Below are positions 59,430-64,000 of a stretch of 64,000 bases of DNA, piece by piece. The stretch lies in assembly GCF_027172205.1 (NCBI RefSeq), contig NC_070614.1, forward strand, positions 33,594,001 to 33,658,000. Direction: 5' to 3'. A program made the position numbers and the translations under genes. The stretch comes from Podarcis raffonei (lineage: Eukaryota > Chordata > Lepidosauria > Squamata > Lacertidae). A model generated the notes under the pieces. The model was not told the DNA's origin, made no database searches, and saw only the letters and a program-made list of their open reading frames with translations. Position 1 is the stretch's first letter. Each line of letters starts with the position of its first letter.

Positions 59430-62400
59430 TTTTTTTAATAGATTTTTATTAAATTTTTCCATAATATCTCCAATCATACAATTTTCCAAATCACATATTT
59501 TGACTTATTGAACCTCCCTCAACTCCTCTGACAATCATCCGTAGTTAAATTTCTATCTTCACATTCCATAATTATAGTATCACCTTTAAGTAAAATTTTT
59601 CTGTCCTCATTTACATTCTTGCAATATTCCTTATTTTTTTCACAAATCTTCTTTAAAACACACTAGCGTTGTTTGTTCCTCACATACAGTCTTCAAATAT
59701 TCTCTGAATTTTCCCCAGTCCTCTAGGAACTTATGGTCTCTTTGAAGTCTGATTTTTCCAGTTAATTTGTCCAGTTCTGCATAGTCTGTTAGTTTTGTTC
59801 TCCATTCTTCCAAAGTCGGTAGTTCTTCTTGTTTCCATTTTTGGGCCATCAATATTCTCGCTGCTGTTATTGCGTACTGAAAGAGTTTACAGTCCCTCTT
59901 ATTTATTTCATTTTTAGTTATTCCCAGTAAGAAGGTTTCTGGTTTCTTTACAAAGCTATATTTCAGCATTTTCTTTAACTCATTATATATCATTTCCCAG
60001 AACCCCTTCACTTTCTTACACTCCCACCACATATGAATAAATGTACCCTCTTTCTCTTTACATTTCCAACATTTGTTACAGGTTTTGTACATTTTTGTCA
60101 ATTTAACTGGTGTCATATACCATCTGTATACCATTTTCATAACATTTTCTTTTAATGTAGTACATGCTGTAAACTTCAGATTTTCATTCCATATTTTTTG
60201 CCAATCTTCCATATCTATACTATACCCTAAATCTCTGGCCCAGTGAATCATTACCGCTTTGACTTCCTCATCCATCGTGTGCCATTCCAGTAAAATTTTA
60301 TACATTTTTGAGATTATCTTTCAATCATTATTAACAATTTCTGTTTGAAATTTCGAATCTTTTTCTTTATACCCTTTTTCTTTCACATCCTTTTTAAATA
60401 TATCACTTATCTGATAATAGTGCAGCCAGTCAAATACATGTTCTTTTACTTGCTCATATGGTTTCAATCTCCATTTCTCTCCTTCTTTCACCACCAAATC
60501 TCCGTAAGTAATCCAATTACTCCTCATGTTAATTTTCTTGACTCCCATAACCTCTAGTGGGGATAGCCAATGTGGAACCCCCATTTCTAATAAATTTTTG
60601 TATCTGTCCCATACTTCAATTAACGATTTCCGGAAGATATGGTTTTCAAACGATTTATAACCCTTTTTCTTCTCTTGCCATAGATACGCATGCCACCCAA
60701 ATCTGTTATCAAATCCTTCTAGATCCAATAGTTTTGTATTTTTAAGTTTTATCCATTCTTTTAACCAGCAAAGACATGATGCCTCATAGTATAACTTCAA
60801 GTCTGGCAGGGCAAAGCCTCCTCTTTCTTTTGCATCTGTTAGTAATTTATATTTAATTCTCGGCTTTTTGCCCTGCCAGATATATCTTGAAATCATTCTT
60901 TGCCATTCCTTAAAAATCGTTACTCCTTTTAGTATTGGAATCATCTGAAATAAGAATAACATCTTTGGTAGCACGGTCATCTTGATCATTGAAATTCTAC
61001 CCCAAAAGGATAGTTTTAACCTTCCCCATACCTCCAGATCTTTCTTGATTCCATTCCACACCGGAACATAATTGTTCTGAAACAAGTCGATATTTTTTGG
61101 AGTTAACCATATTCCCAAGTATTTAACCTTTTTAACAATTTCAATACCCATTTGTTGTTGCAGCACTTCCATCATTGTTTGATCCATATTTTTAATTATA
61201 ATTTTAGTTTTTTTCCTATTTAAAATAAAACCTGCCACATCACCAAATTTTTCAATTTCCTCTAACACTTCAGTTGCACTAATCATCGGATCTTCCACCA
61301 TTATAACCAAATCATCGGCAAAGGCTTTGACTTTATATTCATTTTGGCCTACTGTCACCCCCTTTATCCTCTCATTTTTCTTAATTGAATTCAGAAAGAC
61401 CTCCAGGACCATTATAAACAGCAAAGGTGAGAGCGGACAGCCCTGTCTAGTACCTTTTGATATTTTAATTTCTTCTGTTATCACGTTATTTACTATCAGC
61501 TTTGCCCTTTGTTCAGTATATATTGCCTTAATTCCATTAAAGAAATCATTCCCCATCTCCATATATTCTATATTTTTCAACATGAAATCCCATGATACAT
61601 TGTCAAATGCCTTTTCGGCATCTACAAACATTAACATTGCTCGTCTCTCATTCCTGGCTGTCAGATATTCCAAAATATTTATTATATTCCTCACATTATC
61701 TCTCATCTGTCTGCCAGGAAGGAAACCCGCTTGGTCCTCATGAATGATTTCTTGTAAAACCTTTTTTAATCTCTTTGCCATTATTCCTGCAAAGATTTTA
61801 TAGTCCGTATTTAATAAAGAAATCGGTCTGTAGTTCTTTACTTGTGTTGGATCCGCGTCCTCTTTTGGAATAAAAGTTATAAATGCGTCTTTCCAGGTCT
61901 CAGGAATCTCTCTCTCTTTTAAGATATTATTCATTACTTCTTTTAATGGTGTCATCAGGGTTAGTCTCAACTCTTTGTAGTACCTTGCTGTAAAGCCGTC
62001 TGGTCCTGGGGCTTTCCTCTTTTTCAGTTCTGTTATTACCTCCTTGATCTCCTCGATGTCAATCGGGGTGTTCAGCCTCTCTGTTGCTTCTGTCGGGATC
62101 TTTTGCACCTCTTTCTCTTTTAAATATCTTTCTATTTTCCTCATGTTGTTCTTTTCTTTGTTCCTATACAATTGTCTGTAAAAGTCCAGGAATCCTTTTT
62201 TAATACCTTTAGGGCTGATTATCTCTTCTCCTTCCACTTTAATTTTGTTTATTGTACTTTGTCCTTCCCTTTTCTTGATCTGCCAAGCAAGCCATTTTCC
62301 TGATTTGTTTGCAAATTCAAAGTTCTTTTGTCTTAATTTTTTAATGTTCCATTCCACCTCTTTGTTTATTATCATTGCAAATTGGGTTTGCAAGACCTTG

Positions 62401-62756
62401 ATGCTTTGTTTAATTCTTGTATTGTTTGGTTTTTTAATTAGTTTTTGTTCATTTCCATAATTTGTTTTAAAATCTCTTTCTTTTCTTTCTCTCTGTTCTT
62501 CTTTTTGATTGAATTTTGTTGTATAAGAAACCCTCTCATCACCGCCTTGCTTGCATCCCACACTATACTCATCTTCATTCCTTTGTTACAATTGTCCACA
62601 AAATATTCATTCAGTTTCTTCTGCGCCTCTTGTACAAATTTTTGATCATCAAATAGATAATCATTCGTTCTCCATCTGAATGTTCTTTCTTCAAAGCCTT
62701 TGAGTTCTAACTTGATCGGACTATGATCTGAGATTACTCTTGGTTCAATTTCCTTT
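59430..62756 (-). mobile_element. L1 LINE, ORF2 with few breaks
   Basis: The 3' end with its poly(T) on the + strand is at about 59430-59443. One long frame covers 62561 to 59640. It includes the RT (KAPGPDGFTARYYKELRLTL, NYRPISLLNTDYKIFAGIMA, RQGCPLSPLLF, and FADD at about 61312-61325) and the C-terminal zinc-knuckle region (CNKCWKCKEKEGTFIHMWWE). A single in-frame TGA at 60321-60323 interrupts it. At about 62450 the frame shifts, and the post-endonuclease part (MSIVWDASKAVMRGFLIQQN, ISDHSPIKLELKGFEERTF) continues to about 62754 in another frame. There the tail of a second element cuts in. Only two or so breaks suggest a fairly young copy. It inserted in the duplicated block at 59.43 kb. Confidence 0.9.
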
Positions 62757-64000
62757 TTTAAAAAAAGATATTTATTAAAATTTTCCTTTGTAATACATTA
62801 AAAAATCAAAAAAGAAAAAACAAAAAATTTTAAAAACACATAGAATTCACAATCCTTATTTTCAATAACATATTTCCCTGATTTCCCCACACCTCCCCCT
62901 CTTGTATTCCAATTCCAATTGTTGGTTCAACAAGTTCTTATCCCTAATTTTTATATTTAGTTCCTTTTAAAAAACCAATTTTGCCTTATAAACATCAATA
63001 GTTATACATCAGTGCTTATTCTTAAAACCTTTTTCTAAAGTCGGCCTAAATTCCCTTCCACGATTTCCTCAATTCTCATGCAAATAACAAAAGTAAAAAC
63101 AAAACAGATTATAGTTATACACCCTTTGGATTCCTAAACTCCACCCCCCCTCCTGGTTTCAATCCCCAACAAACGTCCATCAGTCAGTCTACTATCAGCC
63201 TGGAGATCTCACGTCAGAGGCTCTTAATTCTCTCTCAGTTCCTCTCTGCCGGGTTTTTTTGATATTCCTTGGTATTAAGCACCAAATCTCGGAGAAGCAC
63301 TAATCCAATAGGGTCCATGTTTCTTCCAGCCAGACCTCCATACTTAAAAGTGGAGCCTGGATCTTGTTTCTTACTCCTTTCAAGTCCAAATGTCGCCAAA
63401 GCTCCAACTTCCGCCTTAATCAAATTTGTAATCCTTGGGTCTTCCGATCTCCACATAAGGAGATCTCTCCATTCTTCAGTCTCCAATTCAGACCAAATTT
63501 TCACCATCAAGTTCTTATTTTCCTTTGTAAACATCATGTCAGGCCTCTGGCCCTCCTTTATTTTCTGTAACATTACATCTCCTCCTTCCTTTTCCTCAGG
63601 AACAACAAATATCTCTTTCTTCACACTCTCAAAACTCTCAAGTTTCTCTTCTTGTCCAGCTGCATGGGCTTCCTGAGTCAATTCCTTATCAAATTCAATG
63701 GATTTGTTTACTGTTAAGTCCAGAGTTGCAACATTTGTAGCCAAAACATCAATTTGGCCTTGTAGCTTTCCCAAGAGAACAAAGACTCTGTCCAATTCAG
63801 CTTGAATTTTTCCTCCTTCAGCCATTCTTGTAATGTCCCAAAATCCCCTCTAGAGGGATTATGGTTACTTAGTATTCCTTCCAGTTCAAATCCAAAAATC
63901 AAATTAGTTTGTATCAGCTGTCAAACTCTTCGATGTCTTTTCAACAGGCTCTCTCGCGGATCACTCCCGGGTCCGGGGGGGTGGCACTTCAGCTCCCAAA
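62757..64000 (-). mobile_element. L1-tailed element with ORF1-like frame only (partial)
   Basis: On the minus strand its tail ends AATAAATATCTTTTTTTAAA, much like the tail of the adjacent L1 (AATAAAAATCTATT). About 480 bp of 3' UTR separate this from a 196-codon open frame (63825-63235). The frame starts MAEGGKIQAELDRVFVLLGK, has coiled-coil-like leucine spacing (LLGKLQGQIDVLATNVATLD) and an acidic middle, and ends TKEYQKNPAERN. No endonuclease or RT follows. Upstream is a GC-rich leader (GGACCCGGGAGTGATCCGCG) running off the window. It resembles the mammalian half-L1 (HAL1) design: an ORF1-type protein and an L1-like tail without ORF2. The RNA-binding domain of a normal L1 ORF1 is not evident. 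Confidence 0.55.

Larger units (their letters stand above)
58340..59431. repeat. 718-bp duplicated block, copy 2
   Basis: This is the same block as 46492-47209, about 97% alike, split by a SINE at 58373-58729. It ends where the L1 tail begins, at CACTTACTTTTTTCT. It includes the second tRNA-Lys-like SINE (59258-59394, minus strand), which therefore predates the duplication. Confidence 0.85.

Noticed and set aside
1-64000. CRISPR arrays, operons or other prokaryotic systems
   Set aside because: The window has spliced vertebrate genes and LINE/SINE repeats. No spaced direct-repeat array was seen.

Overview
The window is vertebrate nuclear DNA. It holds a head-to-tail tandem array of vomeronasal type-2 receptor (V2R, class C GPCR) genes, all on the + strand. 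The repeats point to a squamate reptile: three Sauria-type tRNA SINEs, a BovB LINE fragment, L2/CR1/Rex1-like LINE pieces with (ATT)n or short tails, and a squamate-style L1. The exact SINE wording resembles what I remember from lacertid lizards, but that placement is weak.

Layout. 1-1.47 kb: 3' end of an L2-type LINE with an open reverse transcriptase frame. 1.86-3.5 kb: last two exons of V2R-1, whose upstream exons lie outside the window. 4.5-12.8 kb: V2R-2. 14.6-21.8 kb: V2R-3. 23.9-32.3 kb: V2R-4. 32.7 kb: broken copy of the end of a V2R last exon. 34.0 kb: a lone V2R first exon, followed by a CR1 LINE split by a foldback repeat. 37.0-44.0 kb: V2R-5. 45.2-56.4 kb: V2R-6, which has two rival first exons, the nearer of them decayed. 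56.4-59.4 kb: receptor-free DNA with a GC-rich island and a copy of a 0.7 kb block from 46.5 kb, split by a SINE. 59.4-64 kb: minus-strand L1 ORF2, then a second L1-tailed element that carries only a short coiled-coil-like ORF.

All five complete receptors share one six-exon design: about 224, 292, 864-876, 228, 127 and 902 bp, with phases 2, 0, 0, 0, 1. They predict proteins of 877-887 residues with no internal stop. Exon 1 encodes the signal peptide. Exons 2-4 encode the extracellular Venus-flytrap ligand-binding domain. Exon 5 and the start of exon 6 encode the cysteine-rich linker, and exon 6 encodes the seven-helix domain. V2Rs are expressed in vomeronasal sensory neurons and detect peptide or protein pheromones and kairomones. 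Here that role is inferred from family membership.

The most interesting signals are local. A block of about 50 bp is shared 150-240 bp upstream of five first exons and may be a common promoter element. First exons have been duplicated and lost within the array. The 3' half of exon 6 is nearly identical between paralogues. I found no evidence for a wholly new biological system.
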